Assembly (NCBI GenBank): GCA_009739215.1
Contig: VSJF01000007.1
Coordinates: 62,001 to 126,000 of the forward strand
DNA length: 64,000 nt
Origin: Floccularia luteovirens
Taxonomy: Eukaryota > Basidiomycota > Agaricomycetes > Agaricales > Squamanitaceae
Direction: 5' to 3'
This document shows positions 24,313 through 36,776 of the stretch, piece by piece. Under the pieces are notes generated by a model. It saw only the letters and a list, made by a program, of their open reading frames with translations, did not search any database and had not been told where the DNA came from. The position numbers and the translations under genes are program-made. Within the stretch, counting starts at the first letter, position 1. Each line of letters opens with the position of its first letter.

Positions 24313-26259
24313 TTATATATTGACATGCTCGAGTATCCATAATTTCTCCGTCTGTGCCAATGTTACAGATTCAGTGGCCCGCTTAATTAAACCGGCATCA
24401 CCCTTTCCTAGAAGCAAGTCCCAACGAATTATCCAACGGTCAAATCCTTTCACAGCATGACCGGCCTTCCATAATGGATATGGATCTATATTTGGGTTAA
24501 TTTCCGAGATGAGATGAGTATAATTGGATGTTGAAATGAGTTGCTGTATAGATAGGTTCTCAGTTTTGTTATATATCCATGGCTTTATTTGGGGTATGGG
24601 ATAAAAAAGGTGCGGGGGTGCATTAAGCTGAAGAAAGAGCGAAGCACCGGTCTGAGCGGCAAGATTCGAAATGTGGACATGGACTTCTTCTGATGGGAAT
24701 GAATATTGTGGTGAGATAAAATGGCTTGATAGAACTTACTGGTCATCTGACGCGTTGTGTATAACCCGTGAAAGTCAATTAGCGCTTGGCCGCCTGGATA
24801 GTTATCAATCGAAGCTTTTGCAGAGAGCCCAGTTACTAGGATATTGGCAGATAACAGCCCTATAACGCTGAGAAATAACAGCCGTCCGATGAAAGAATTT
24901 TTTCTGCGAGATACCCTAAAAAATCGTGAATAGACATGACAGCTGACAATCAACCAGATGACATACAGCCAGTTGGCTCCCCTTGCTGCTGCGATGTTGA
25001 AAACGGGAACTGTGTAAACTATAAACCGCCATTCTTTGTGCCCAATGTTACTGATGAGCGCAATAAATATTATACTAGGGATGAGAAGCGATCTGATTCT
25101 ATAATCAATTACAGCGCCAACAAAGGACAGTGGAAATGCGCCTAGAAGAAGTTTTGGAAGGTGGGACGTAAGGTAGGTCAACGGAGGTGAAATCTATCCG
25201 AAGGGCTATCAGTGGGGCAACCACGAATTTGGAGTAAAAAAAAAACCCTTACGCCCCACTCTGAACTTTTGCCTTGGTAAACGTTGAAATAAATTCCTGC
25301 GAATTCAGGCCAAATAACATATGTTTTCCAAAAGTACGAGTCCACCAGAAGTGTCAAAACTGTTCATAGTTTAGGGATAGCGGGGATCAGGGAGGTAAAA
25401 TTTCACGGACACAAAGAAGCAACACCTGATGTCAGACCTGCTGTCATGAGATGGAGGAATGACACTTGATGTTGCTGGAAAAGGAATTGAAGTGCAGTGG
25501 GTGCTAGTAGTAAAGCTACCTCTGCTCTAAAGATCACCGCTGTGAAGGTCAGCAGGTACACGGTTGCATTAAGACTAGACTCCGAGAGCTTAATTGCACT
25601 GGGTGCTCGGTTAACTAAAAGACCGATAGCTATGGTCACTGGGAGATCTATGTCAAGAAGTTTCCCATGAAGTTGTTCTTAATAAGTACGTACCAGGAAA
25701 AAAGGCAAACATGTTTGGTATCGTCCTTCCCATCCAGAAAGGAAGGTGAAATTGCGAACATGTCAAAAGAATAAAAAAGAGACCGGTGGGACGTCCAAAA
25801 CGCCGCGACACAGCTCGTCTCAGGAAGGAAAGAGCTGACGCATTAACACTGGCGAGAACGAGCCTGACTAGTTCCGGCTCAATCTAAAAGCTACTTTTAA
25901 GATTTACTGAGATCGGCGCACTGATAATTTGAAGGTCAAATTTTGAAGAGACCAGACCAAACCAGCTTGCCAAGTTGATAATTGGAGTCGAAAGCCAAGC
26001 AAGGAGGACACTGCCAACGAATGTCCGCGGAACAGCCCCAGGGAATATGAAATGGTCATACTTGATAGGTAATGAGATTGTAAGATCCTGGTATAACAGT
26101 AATGAAGCCCACATTTTCTAATGACAGCGGTCCAAGGCCGTGCATGAGAACATCGTGTGTCGCGTGGAGACTGAAACTTTCTTCTACTTTTGTGAATGGA
26201 GCCAATAGTACATGCGTCCATGCTGTAGAAAACACGAGGATATCGAGAGCAAAACTCAT
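24313..26259 (-). CDS. ALG12: Dolichyl-P-Man:Man7GlcNAc2-PP-dolichol alpha-1,6-mannosyltransferase
   Basis: Adds the eighth mannose to the lipid-linked oligosaccharide in the ER lumen during N-glycan precursor assembly. The start ATG at 26259 opens MSFALDILVFSTAW. GT22-family hallmarks are in order: FTKVEESFSLHATHD in the first luminal loop, then after an intron YDHFIFPGAVPRTFVG; FRRA-like basic loop; FHLPFWMGRTIPNMFAFF; FRAEVALLLAPTAL; VDSYFWKTYVIWPE followed by KSSEWG; and GHKEWRFIVYTVPVFNIAAARG near residue 340. The C-terminus ends with a soluble stretch, LEHVNI, at TAA 24315-24313. The length of about 520 residues and many hydrophobic helices fit the family. Several short introns interrupt it. 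The start lies about 150 bases from that of the divergent ABC transporter gene, so they share a promoter region. Confidence 0.9.
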
Positions 26260-26408
26260 GTCGGTTGCGGCAGTGTCTATGGGCACTGGTGATGGTCTCT
26301 TGCTTTCAAGAATCGGCCCGCTAATTCTGCTTACCTAATCTACTGAGCCTCACCTTGGTTCGACAACAAGTTCAAGTCGCCATCTGGCAATTCTCCCCAC
26401 AATCAATC
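26260..26408. promoter_or_regulatory. Compact divergent promoter region between ALG12 and the ABCG transporter
   Basis: Only 149 bases separate the two start codons, so regulatory sequence for both genes must lie here or inside their transcribed parts. No TATA box or other specific element could be identified. Confidence 0.5.
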
Positions 26409-29400
26409 ATGGGTAACAAAGACCCTTCATCATTGTCTAGAATATCGCTGAGGATTCTTCCTGCATCTCTCCTCTTGCTTCTTGTGTTGCCACCCCAAAC
26501 AACAGGCAGAAATGTCTCGCAGTCAAGATCTAATTCAAGCTATACTCCTTCGGTGAGACAATGTACTATACGTCAGACCATATAAATTGTAATATATGTG
26601 TATTATAGAGCCTCGACCAGATGCTCCTAATCCCTCCAAGTAAGCTAGTAAGAACTTTATGATATGGTTAACTGAACTATAAACGTTAGAGGAATGTCCA
26701 CCCTGTTTCAACTGTCGCTTGCCCGTGTTCACATGCGGGCAGTACGGCTTCTGTGACGAATATGATGGGCAATGCAAGTGCCCACCTGGTTGGGGAGGAA
26801 TAGATTGTCTTACTCCCCGTCAGTATATGCGCCCTTCTCCTGTGCTGCGGAACTAAATAGACCTTTTCGCCCTTAGAATGCGACTCTTTAGCGGATGGCG
26901 ATAAACGACGTCTACGTGAGCCTGGTCAGGCTTGTGCTTGTAAGGAAGGCTGGGGAGGAATTAATTGCAATGGTGAAGTCCCCTCTATATGCTTCATATA
27001 ATCCCGCTGAACGGGCTTCAGTATGTAAGAACGATAATGCCTGCATTGGCTTCCCAGTACCCGGAATCGAATACGGAAATGATGGCAATGAAGATATTGA
27101 CGTTGCCAATATGACTTGTTACACCGGCGGTGAAACAGTCTTTAACAACCATCAAATGTGTGATGTCACTAGTGAGTTTAACGTCATTGGCCGCCTACAA
27201 ACATAACCCATGGTCCATCAGACGTCAAGATCGTCGAAATGCTTCCGGACCGTCCTCCACAAGTGACTTTTAGCTGCGAGAGGGAGGGCACATGTGCTTT
27301 CCAATTCTGGACTGCACAGGTTGAATCGTTTTATTGCGCGTTGGATGGGTGCATATCACAGAAGCAGACAGGCTATGATTCAAATAAAACCATATACGCT
27401 TGCGATCATATCAAATGTAGCTGTGTCCCGGGACGCTTCATTTGCGGAGAAAATGGAAGCTTTGGTACGTATCTTTTTCTGATATCATATGTACGCATTT
27501 TACTCACCGTAATGTAGATATCGGGGACTTTCTAAAGGAAGCGATACAGGGCCCAGCAACCTTCACTTGTACGACTGGGCAAGGATGCAAATTTGAGGAA
27601 CCTGCTATGAACGAACTTATTGATAGTATCTTTGGAGACCCGTTCATCAGCTTGGATTGTCACGGTGGCGAATGTTTACATTTTTCCCAAGTCCCTGGAT
27701 ATGTGGTTGGTACTAACCACTTGACTACATGTTGCTGCTTACATTAAATTTATAGAGACCAGAGAAACCTGATAGCAAATGGATGGCCCTTAGCGCTGGT
27801 GCTGGTGGTTTAGTCTTTCTGTTGACCTTTGCTAGTACGGTGCAGATGTTCTATCACTATATGCCTTTCTGACATCTTTTTCCAGTTCTCTGGTATGTAG
27901 GTCGTACTAAGAAAGGTGGTGATTATGGACACATACGCCTTCCCGAAAACGAATCTTCAAAACTCATGACAGATCATGTTCCCGCGTCTCTGAACTTTTC
28001 CAATATTACCTATACATTAGGTTCCCGAGTCATCCTAGATTCGATATCCGGCTCGGTCAAATCAGGACAGGTGATGGCAATTATGGGTGCTTCCGGTGCT
28101 GGCAAGTCAACTTTCCTCGACATTTTAGCGCGGAAGCGGAAGCGTGGTATTGTGAGCGGAACTACTCTGGTTAATGGCAGGGAAGTGCGAAATGAACAGT
28201 TCAAAGCTGTGATGGGCTTCGTTGATCAAGAGGATACCCTGATGAGTACTTTAACGGTATACGAAACTGTGCTCTACAGCGCTCTGCTGCGGTTGCCTAG
28301 GGAGATGAGCTTTGAAGCAAAGAAGTTCAGAACCTTGGAAACATTGAATGAACTCGGTATCTTGCCAATCAAAGATATGAGAATCGGCGATAGTGGTGGG
28401 TCTTGTATTTTACCCATCTTGTACCACCTGATCTCAAAGTTTTGATCAGGTAGACGATCTATATCCGGTGGTGAGAAAAGACGTGTATCTATTGCATGTG
28501 AACTTGTCACCAGCCCTTCAATTCTTTTCCTGGATGAACCAACAAGTGGTAAGTATATGCATGCTACATGTGTTTTATCCCAGTGACCTATTTGACCAAT
28601 AGGTCTGGATGCATACAATGCTTTCAATGTCGTCGAAAGTCTTGTATCCCTAGCCCGCGACTATAACCGCACCGTCGTTTTTACAATCCACCAGCCTAGG
28701 AGCAATATTGTTGCCCTGTTTGACCAACTTGTCGTCCTTGCAGCAGGAAAATTAGTATATTCTGGCGAGTTTTCCAAATGTCAAAACTATTTTGCATCGA
28801 TTGGGCAACCTTGTCCACCTGGTTTTAACATTGCCGATTTCCTTAGTAAGTGCATATATGCGGAATGGGATAGCGATCTGAATTATTTGGTAGTTGATTT
28901 GACAATGCAAGCAAGTGTTGGGACACGAATTGAAGGCGCCCGCGATGCATTCAACCCTTCGTCAACTTCGATATCAGAGTCTGCTACTCCTGACGAAGAG
29001 CAAGGCTTGAGACAGAACCAGACCCGCCCCGAACCAAACTCTGGGGATGAAGCTCGCCCAGACTCTAGCTCTTCCACTGGTAATTATATCAAACGTAAAA
29101 CCTCTCAAATCATAGAAGCCGTTACCCCCAACAAAACAAATATAGAATTGGTTGATCTGCCACCCAAACTAGCTGCGCTTGTCCAGTCATATTCGAATAG
29201 TGACATCGCTACGGATATAAAGGCGGAAACCGAAGCTCTTTTAGTAGAAGTTAATAGCCAGCAGAACAGGACCACGAACGATGAACTTCCAGATATTGCA
29301 CCTGAGACATCTTTCCTTAAGGGTAGACGAAGAGCAAGCTGGGGTACACAATTTAGGATCCTGAGCGGACGGGCATTCAAAAACTTGTACCGTGATCCAG

Positions 29401-30609
29401 CTCTTCTTACAGCACATTATTCATCTTCTATAATACTTGCTCGTAAGCGCCTTCAAAATATTCTATGGTCTTTGAGCTGATACATATCATTCCAGTCATT
29501 TGTGGTTTCTTCTTCCATAACGTCACGTAAGCATTGATTTAACCTTTTGAATATTCTTTCCAATCTCAAGCAATTTTTTTACTAAGGAATGATATTGCTG
29601 GCTTCCAAAACCGACTTGGTACGTTGTTTGTTTATCCCCAGACAATAAATTCAATAAAGCTGTTTTAGGGATTTTCTTCTTCACGTTGGCCTTATTCGGT
29701 TTTTCTGGCTTATCTAGTCTTGGATTGTTTGCCAATGAGCGTATCTTGTTCATGCGAGAGCGGTATGCTGCATAACTACACATGAAATTCAATATTCATA
29801 TATATATCTTAGAGCCAACGGTTACTATTCTTCGTTCACCTACTTTTCCTCAAAGGTGCGTAGCTAGCTTACTCCCTGAATTTTCTTTAGTGACTGATCT
29901 ATCCTAGATTTTGTTTGACATCCTGCCGCTCCGTATTGTCCCACCTCTCATGTATGGAGGGATCGTTTATGGGCTAGTCGGTTTAGTTCCTACCGTGGCA
30001 GCATACTGGAAGTTCATGCTTACGCTTGTCCTGTTCAACTTGGCAACTGCAACCGTCGTGCTATGGCTTTCTATCGCGTTTGCTAGCATTAGTGTTGCCA
30101 GTTTAGTTGGAACCCTTGTGATGTTGTTCAAGTGAGTAATTTATATGCTACCGTTCCACATGCTTTGCTTATTCCATGTGATCTAGCTTGCTATTCACCG
30201 GACTATTGATCAATCGTGATACTGTTCCTGCTGCCTTCCGATGGTTGCATAATATATCTTTCTTCCACGCTGCATTCGAGGCTCTGGCTGTTAATGAGCT
30301 TAGGTATCTACAACTCAAGGAAATCAAGGTAAATGATTCATCTCCTACTCTTTATTATTGTCTCACCGCACTCCAAATAGTATGGCATAGAGTTGGATGT
30401 CCCAGCAGCCGCTATTTTGAGTACATTTGGCCTCAGAGCTCAGGTATGATTTTTTTATTCATTTATGATGAAAATCATCGTTTGATAATATGTTACTTGT
30501 TGCAAAGTCATTTTGGTGGCCGAACATTTCGCTACTCGGCATTTTCTTTGTGGTATTCACATCGGCAAGCTACCTCACATTACATTTCTACGTGAAGGAG
30601 AGACGATGA
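26409..30609 (+). CDS. ABCG-subfamily transporter with cysteine-rich luminal N-terminal domain (ADP1-like)
   Basis: An ATP-driven half-transporter. The start ATG at 26409 precedes a signal sequence ([13 protein letters not shown]). A large luminal domain follows with EGF-like modules: [40 protein letters not shown], then further Cys-rich exons. A TM helix ([16 protein letters not shown]) leads to the cytosolic nucleotide-binding domain: Walker [10 protein letters not shown], signature SGGEKRRVS, Walker [13 protein letters not shown] and switch HQPRSN. A long Ser/Glu-rich linker is followed by [20 protein letters not shown] and the membrane domain with six helices ([25 protein letters not shown] and others), ending FYVKERR at TGA 30607-30609. 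About 18 short introns; roughly 1,070 residues. The order matches yeast ADP1, so I infer an endomembrane location and no known substrate. The gene looks intact. Confidence 0.88.
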
Positions 30610-32250
30610 AATATCTCGCTGATGCGTCGTTAATAAATGGATGGTTATAATACCAACAGATTTTTTTGATTTGTAAGTATAGATACTTGATTACGCTGAT
30701 GCCTTAATAAATTCAGCTTGGCTGCTCTGTTTTATGATGTTACTTGAGAGTAAACGCAATTTATAACAACCTTTAAGGTTTCTATACATGTCCTGTAGGT
30801 GTTTTTGTATGAATTTGAAACTAAACGGCGGTATCAGTGTTCTAGAGATTTTCCAGGCGGCCCAAGTAGCTTTTTCCATCGTTGCAAACACGTTTGGCTT
30901 TCTAGGAACTGTCGTAATTGTATGAACACCAAACCAACCGCTTACAAAATCTTGAATGAATGCAATGCTTCAATTACACTACTCCATCGCTGTCTGCCCA
31001 AATCTAAGTTCAGTAACACCTTGCGGTTCGGGTTCTCCTTTATTGTTTCCTAGAAACAGCCAAACTAGTATAGCTTGTGACGCCCTTAATGATTTCCGAG
31101 GATGTGCTTGGTCAGATGGAAGAACACTGTAAGATACAATGCTAGTGCTGAACCTACACAAGTATCAACGATCTTGCATTGTATAAAACTGACCTCACCC
31201 TGTTTCAACTTCGTCGGCGCGCCTTTAACGCATGAAATAAGTATCATACTTCATAGAAGCTGCACCTGCGGAGGTATGCGGCCGTGGAACTGCTCTGAAT
31301 GATTTTTTGTGTGTCTGCTGTTCGTGTTGTCTTTCGTTTTGATCGCACAAATTCACTGACCACCCGCCTAAGAAAAAGGTAGCCCGAAAGACCCTCTCAC
31401 CGCCATTACTAAAGTATTTTGATAGTGCTTTGAGGCTTTCCTTGGAGCTAATTCGCATGTGTCCTCGTTTTGCATCATTATGACTGGAGACCGCTTCTAA
31501 TCAGAAACTATAAGCGGCTGACGGCCCAGGAATTTTTAGCTCATATATTTCCTGCGGTGACAATTAATGAGATTGAATAAATAGCATGTTGTATTTGATA
31601 ACTTGCGTTGTACTCTACCATGTGTTTCAATTCTCTGATGACTGTTACCGTTTTTTTTCTGCGTCCGGAACACCATATCTGCAACTTGGAAAAAGGTGAC
31701 ACATAGATGATAGATCACGGGCGAGACTACGTGTAAAATATGTTGTGGACTGACGTGGTTTTCGTGAGGTAACTCTGAAGCTCGGGATTTAGTCTCCGGG
31801 TGCTTTCCTTTCCTATTTTCAAAGGCGTCTTAGCAACCGGTAGAATGTCGCTGTTGCTTCCTTCATCTGTTACTTTGAATCAGAATCATCAGAATCATTG
31901 TCCAGTTCATCTTCCTGCTCCTGATCATAAAATTGGTATGAAGTCCCGCTGATATCAGATTTGGATACAGAATCTGATTCGGAATCAATTTTCATCGACC
32001 ACTTGTTGCGCTTTCCGGCTTTCACCAAGTTTCAGGATGCTCCTTCACCCAAATGTGGGGTTTGTATCTCATTTTACAGATATACTGAGCAGAATAAGCG
32101 GATTACACTGCAACATTTGAATAAGACATACAGCTGAGTGTTCCTTTTTGAACCTGATGCTTGTCAATTCCGATGGCTGTAAAAATCACCGCTTGCGTAG
32201 TCATCCCCGTCGTCAAAGCGTCTTTGCTTGGTCTCCCACGGATTTATATA
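30610..32250. other. Intergenic stretch with one possible decayed fragment
   Basis: No supported gene. Around 31875-32070 on the minus strand two adjacent frames read HIWVKEHPETW and then KAGKRNKWSMKID, followed by a Ser/Asp/Glu-rich tail (DELDNDSDDSDSK and stop). It looks like the 3' end of a former protein gene with a frameshift, of unknown family. Confidence 0.3.
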
Positions 32251-32327
32251 TTCTACTGTTCACAGTGCCCCTGTTAAACAACCCTTTAAAATCACAAAAA
32301 AAAACTATAAATAGACATATAGAAATA

Positions 32328-33489
32328 TCAGAAAACGTCTTCTAGTACTTCAGGCGCAATAAGCAACGATTGTGGTGGCATTGAATTAACCACACTTGTG
32401 AGCTTGTTCAGCGCCTCCTGTGCACTTGGCCGAGATACAATATTGCTATGAGCCATTTCTTGCAAAATATGGTCAATGGGAGCTATATTTGACTACATAG
32501 CGTTCGTCAGGAACTCGCAGAGCAGACATAGACATAATGATTTGAAACATACACGGAAATCCGAAAAGCTTTTTCCAAGCTGCCAAACATCTGTTTTGAA
32601 TGGATTGTATGCTTCCCCAGTACCCAAAGGAATGTCCTGGAGCTACTTACTCGATGAGCAATTTTCAATTCATGTCTGCACTGCATACATGAATTGCAAG
32701 GCCCTTGATTTTTCGGGTCAAATGTTGTTGTTCATTCACCAGCAAAACCAAACCTTACCTCTAAAGCTTGTAACATCATATCTACGATGTCTCCAACAGA
32801 TTTCTTCGCCCAAAAACCGTATGCTTCATCTACTTGGCCACCCACTCTGGGAAATATTCCAAAGATGATATCTTGATATTGGAATTCGGCAAACATAGGG
32901 AGCGTATGGTTATTGCTGAACAAGTTGTTTGGCTGCTTTATAATTCTTCTGAGGATATTGAGATGTTCGTGCCCATCATTTTTTACAACAATAACCCGAA
33001 CGGCAACATCATGGCCTTCGGGTGTGCGAGCCATGCGAGTGAGAGCATTCTGTAATTGAAATTCATGATCAGACATTTTACAGCTACGAAACATATGGGA
33101 GAGAAGATCAACCAAGCAGTTGTAGCTAATCATTTCTGACACACTTCCAACGCTCCCTTGCTCACCCCCTATCCCCCGGTGGGACGTGGCGTATGAGAAC
33201 CCGCTAGCAAGTGGGAGACTCTTACCAGGGCTCTTGATAAGGCAACTAAAGGCTTGCGGCCATAGGGTGTACCCTCCATCTCGAAACACTTGGTCTAAGT
33301 ATTGCCAAATTTGATCTTCTCCTTCAGGAGCATTCCCAGGTATTCTCCAGGTATCTAAATCATGAGGGAGCTGGAAAGTGAACAAATTTAGCTGCGCGTT
33401 CGACGTCAATGAAGCTATCAGTATACCGTATCCCGGGGATTCTGTTTGCAAACTGTCGGTGTTGTGAGCGGACTTGAGAACTTTGAAAT
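32328..33489 (-). pseudogene. Kinase-like gene, left duplicate, start and catalytic loop lost
   Basis: Similar to the other kinase-like loci in the window. A long frame keeps LPHDLDTWRIPG, LDQVFRDGGYTLWP, SYATSHRG, HDVAVRVIVV (the VAIK-like beta strand), HTLPMFAEFQYQDIIFG (hinge region) and SVGDIVDMMLQALE. Two defects are visible by comparison with the right copy. The codon aligned with its ATG is ATT (33489-33487). And about 245 bases, the equivalents of 37064-37310, are missing at about 32621-32627, removing the exon with the residues after HR of the catalytic loop and the LIDFEVA metal-binding region. The 3' exon (HILQEMAHSNIVSRPNAQEAL and LLIAPEVLEDV in the right copy) is retained, stop at 32330-32328. 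It cannot encode an active kinase. Confidence 0.75.
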
Positions 33490-34407
33490 AATCAATTAAC
33501 GGGGACATTTGACAGAACGCGGAACTTTTGTCCTGATAACACGCAACCACTTTTGGGGGAACATTCAAATTGTGTCAGTCAGGTGGGGGCTCGCCGCTCA
33601 CAGTTCTGTTGAAATAACAAGGCGTGCGCGAGTCCTTGACAGTCATATATCAGGGTGCGCCACATATACGTAATATAGCCGTTCCTTTACAGTAATTAAC
33701 ATTTGCATAATTATATCTTTTTTTTTCTTTAATGTTATCCAGCTTTCTATCATATCAGAAGACATTCACCCTCTCTTTCTCCATCACCGACTACGTAAAG
33801 TGTGGTTTTGGATACATAATATAGTACTAAACATTCATTCTCATTTTTGTACCTCACCCCTTCGAGCACGCAAACGCTGAGAACACTCTTTGTTCTTATT
33901 CACAAAACGCATACTGATCACCTTGAATAGCGTGAGACATTCAATTCAGTCATTATAAGTATTCTTACTCTGATTTGTTGAATTCACGGCATGGAAAATC
34001 GGATCTCAGTCCAAGTTTCAACTTGCTTTTCTATTAGGCCCTTAGCCACTTTCTCGATTAAGAGCCACATGGGCCATTGTTCGTGCCAGTGCATGTTGAG
34101 AACCTCCAAGAAATCCCTAGGAAAGCACTTCAAGTTTCTCTAAACAAACAAAACAACCCCCTTCTTCAACATGGGCAGAGGACCGCACTATCCCTAGACA
34201 ACAAGCCCTATCTAGCATCTGATTCTTGCTTGCTCATCATCGCAAAATATTATAACAACTTGGGTGGTAATCAATCACTTTATAACGCTACAAAAATAAA
34301 AATTTGACTATTCCACTTCTTAGCCCTTGCTTATTTACATACTCACAAATTATATCTTGCAACCGGCCTTCTTCAAATCTTGGATATCGTACAACTGTAA
34401 CCCAAAA
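33490..34407. other. Noncoding part of the duplicated unit
   Basis: About 0.9 kb between the kinase-like copy and the oxidoreductase stop. It has a close match at about 38164-39142. No gene seen on either strand. Confidence 0.5.
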
Positions 34408-35673
34408 TCACGGAGTTTCTTGAGGGAGAGCTACGAGCTTCTCTCCAGAAACTTTGTTATCTTCCATGAGTTTCAGGCCTTCCACAATACCCTTGAGTCC
34501 ATCTTGGAGAGTAGTAACTTTATTAGGCTTGATATTTTTTGACATCAATTATCGCCCTATTAACACAGGTGAAAAAAAGTACCTTTATAACACCCTTCTC
34601 CAACCATTTCTCAAGGTTGCTATACATACCCTCTAGAAGCAGTTGATTCTCCGGCAAGCCCAAGATCCCCAAGGCCGCTGTCATAGACTTTCCTGCTTCC
34701 AGTTCCACGCTTTGATCTTTAGCTAAGACAGTCACTAATGCACCACCCTGGGCAAGTGCCCCATAGGCAAATCTTTGCGTATCTGCCAGGGAGATCGCAT
34801 CGAGAGCGTGCTTTATGGGCGCAGTAGTGATCTTTTTGATTTGCTCGGTGATTGCCTCTGAGGAAAGGTTGCGGTCAATAACGTGGGTTGCGCCGATACT
34901 TTTGACCAAAGTCTCGTGTTTAATGGAAGAGGTCGTTATGATAGGAGAGAATCCGGAAAGCTTGGCTAATTGGATGGCTAGGTAGTTTTCGAAAAGATTG
35001 GCATGCTTCGGGGTTCGCAGGATGAATGTATTTACCGAATTGTCCCACTGAACTAGATCCGCCAAGAATTAATATTGGTTGATTCGAGTACTTTCCCACA
35101 CCCGATTCATCAGCTGGAGGTGTGAGTCCAATACCATGTGGGTCCTTGTTGTAAAGCCCAATATAGCAGACTGTTAGTGCGACAGGTATGGTGGAGGCTT
35201 CCTCATATGACAAAGATGACGGGATCTTCAAAAAGAAGCGGTGAGTAATATTCTCCTGAGAATACCGATGACTAAAAGCCCGAGACCTTTGCTGTCGATT
35301 TATAATTTGTGAGGGTAAACTGCTGGAAACCGGCCCTGTCATTGGCAAAAGTCCCCTGACAAAAGCTAGTCATGAAGACGATTCAGCCCAAATCTTCAAA
35401 ACGAGGAATAAAAACGACTGACACCCGATCTCCTTTAGAGAACCCAGTCACCCCCTCTCCAATCTCTTCGACTTGGCCTGCAATATCAGTTCCAAGAATG
35501 GCAGGATAGTTCTCCGCATATATGCCATATTTCTGAATCTTCCAGTACACAGGGTTCATTGCTGTAGCTATAACTTTTACCAAGAGTTGGCCTGGACCGG
35601 GTTTGTATATTCCAGTCGTTCCGACATAAAACTTGCCATTGAACTTTTGGTCGAGGAATAGTGCTTTCTGCAT
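34408..35673 (-). CDS. Zinc-independent alcohol dehydrogenase / quinone-oxidoreductase-like MDR enzyme, left copy
   Basis: A medium-chain NAD(P)H-dependent reductase of the enoyl-reductase/quinone-reductase kind. The start ATG at 35673 gives MQKALFLDQKFNGKFYV; the GroES-like domain follows with PGPGQLLVKVIATAMNPVYWK and ILGTDIAGQVEEIGEGV. An intron after KGDR leads to GTFANDRAGFQQFTLTNYKS, a second to IPSSLSYEEASTIPVALTVC. The Rossmann domain has ILILGGSSSVGQF, a glycine-rich cofactor loop interrupted by an intron, then AIQLAKLSGFSPIITTSS and HVIDRNLS. A last intron precedes the C-terminal exon with GLKLMEDNKVSGEKLV, stop at 34410-34408. About 335 residues. No zinc-binding cysteine cluster is seen. 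Substrate unknown. The copy at 39143-40402 differs by scattered residues and both appear open. Confidence 0.82.
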
Positions 35674-36049
35674 GATTGAATTAGTGTTCAGCGAGAGAGA
35701 GTTTTTTGACCTGCAGTGGGAATGAAAGTTGGCTTTATATAGGTTTGGACACGAACAAAAGTCGGATATATTATACACCACCCATGACGATAAGACACCT
35801 AATAATGACCATTCTGCGACATTTTGTATACAAAGAGGCAATGTCGCTATCAGATTCCGACTTCATTGCTGCGCAAAGACACTCGGCAAGTGGAGTAGTT
35901 AGTGACATATCCCAGTGGGACCCAGTGTACGTGATGCGACACGCCGGTCACTTGACCAGATGCCGAGTTGTCAACTTTTTTTAGTAGTTCGTGAACGTTT
36001 GAACACTAAACAAAGTCCCATTTCCACAAATCGTTTTCAACGCCAACTC
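35674..36049. other. Divergent promoter region, left duplicate
   Basis: About 375 bases between the start of the oxidoreductase (minus) and the start of the UPF0014 fragment (plus). It is matched by 40403-40785 in the right copy, with indels. No specific element identified. Confidence 0.5.
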
Positions 36050-36271
36050 ATGGACGCTCCTGTCAATGAGGGTGGGCCACAACTCACTTGGACAAATGTC
36101 GCTATCTCCTTGTCTTTCATTCTATTCGACATTGGTGTTTCAAGCGTCTTCCGCCTTGGAATCGGTTTATCGCTCCTGATAGCAGCCTTGCGATGTATTG
36201 GTCAACTAGCTGTTGTTGCGACTCTTTTGCAAAGAGTTTTCGAGACTGAGAATCCTTGTTCCATAGTCTAA
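36050..36271 (+). pseudogene. UPF0014 membrane protein gene fragment at duplication junction
   Basis: Starts MDAPVNEGGPQLTW and matches exon 1 of the complete gene at 40786 up to FETENP, including the first two hydrophobic helices (VAISLSFILFDIGVSSVF, GLSLLIAALRCIGQLAVVATL). The sequence then changes abruptly to unrelated sequence and a stop follows after CSIV at 36269-36271. Only about 70 of about 310 residues remain. If transcribed it would give a short two-helix peptide. The break marks the right end of the left duplication copy. Confidence 0.85.
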
Positions 36272-36710
36272 TATGTTCCTTATAGCCTAAGCTTAGCTTG
36301 ACGTTTGGTAATGGAAGAAAATTCGCCTTTTTTGCAGACAGTTGTATTAGCACAAAGTAGGTCGTGATTCCTTAGCAAGTTATCGTATGCTACTAAGCTA
36401 TTTTTTCAATATCGACTCTGCAATTAGTCCAGAACCCCCCAAATAATTGTCCGTCAAGCCTTGGCTTTCGAGTTGTCAATGTAAAGTTCAATGACAGTAC
36501 AATGTATTAGTGAATGTGTCCGATCATCTTATTCCGGCAGAAGCATTTGATTGAAATGATTGTGGACGATGTTAATTGAATCGCATCTGAATAACTGAAC
36601 ACAACTGCGCTCTGTAGTAACCCTGCTCTTCCGTCCGTCCATTCTAAGATCATAGCCAACTTTCAGTACTAATACAGGCCCACGGGGACATTTAATGCTA
36701 TTTTTCATAG
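36257..36710. other. Unique spacer at the duplication junction
   Basis: About 450 bases between the end of left-copy similarity and the start of right-copy similarity. No gene, no recognisable transposon end, and no obvious target-site duplication was seen. Confidence 0.4.
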
Positions 36711-36776
36711 TACCCCAGGTAAATAAACTAACCCCTAAAATCACGAAATACAACTCTAGATAGACCTATAAAGATG

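Larger units (their letters stand above)
32250..36256. repeat. Left copy of tandem segmental duplication
   Basis: This segment and about 36710-40992 align throughout: kinase-like sequence, long noncoding parts, the oxidoreductase gene and the first exon of the UPF0014 gene. Differences are scattered substitutions and small indels plus one deletion of about 245 bases in the left kinase copy. The right edge is sharp, within the codons after FETENP of the UPF0014 gene. The left edge is approximate. Confidence 0.85.
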
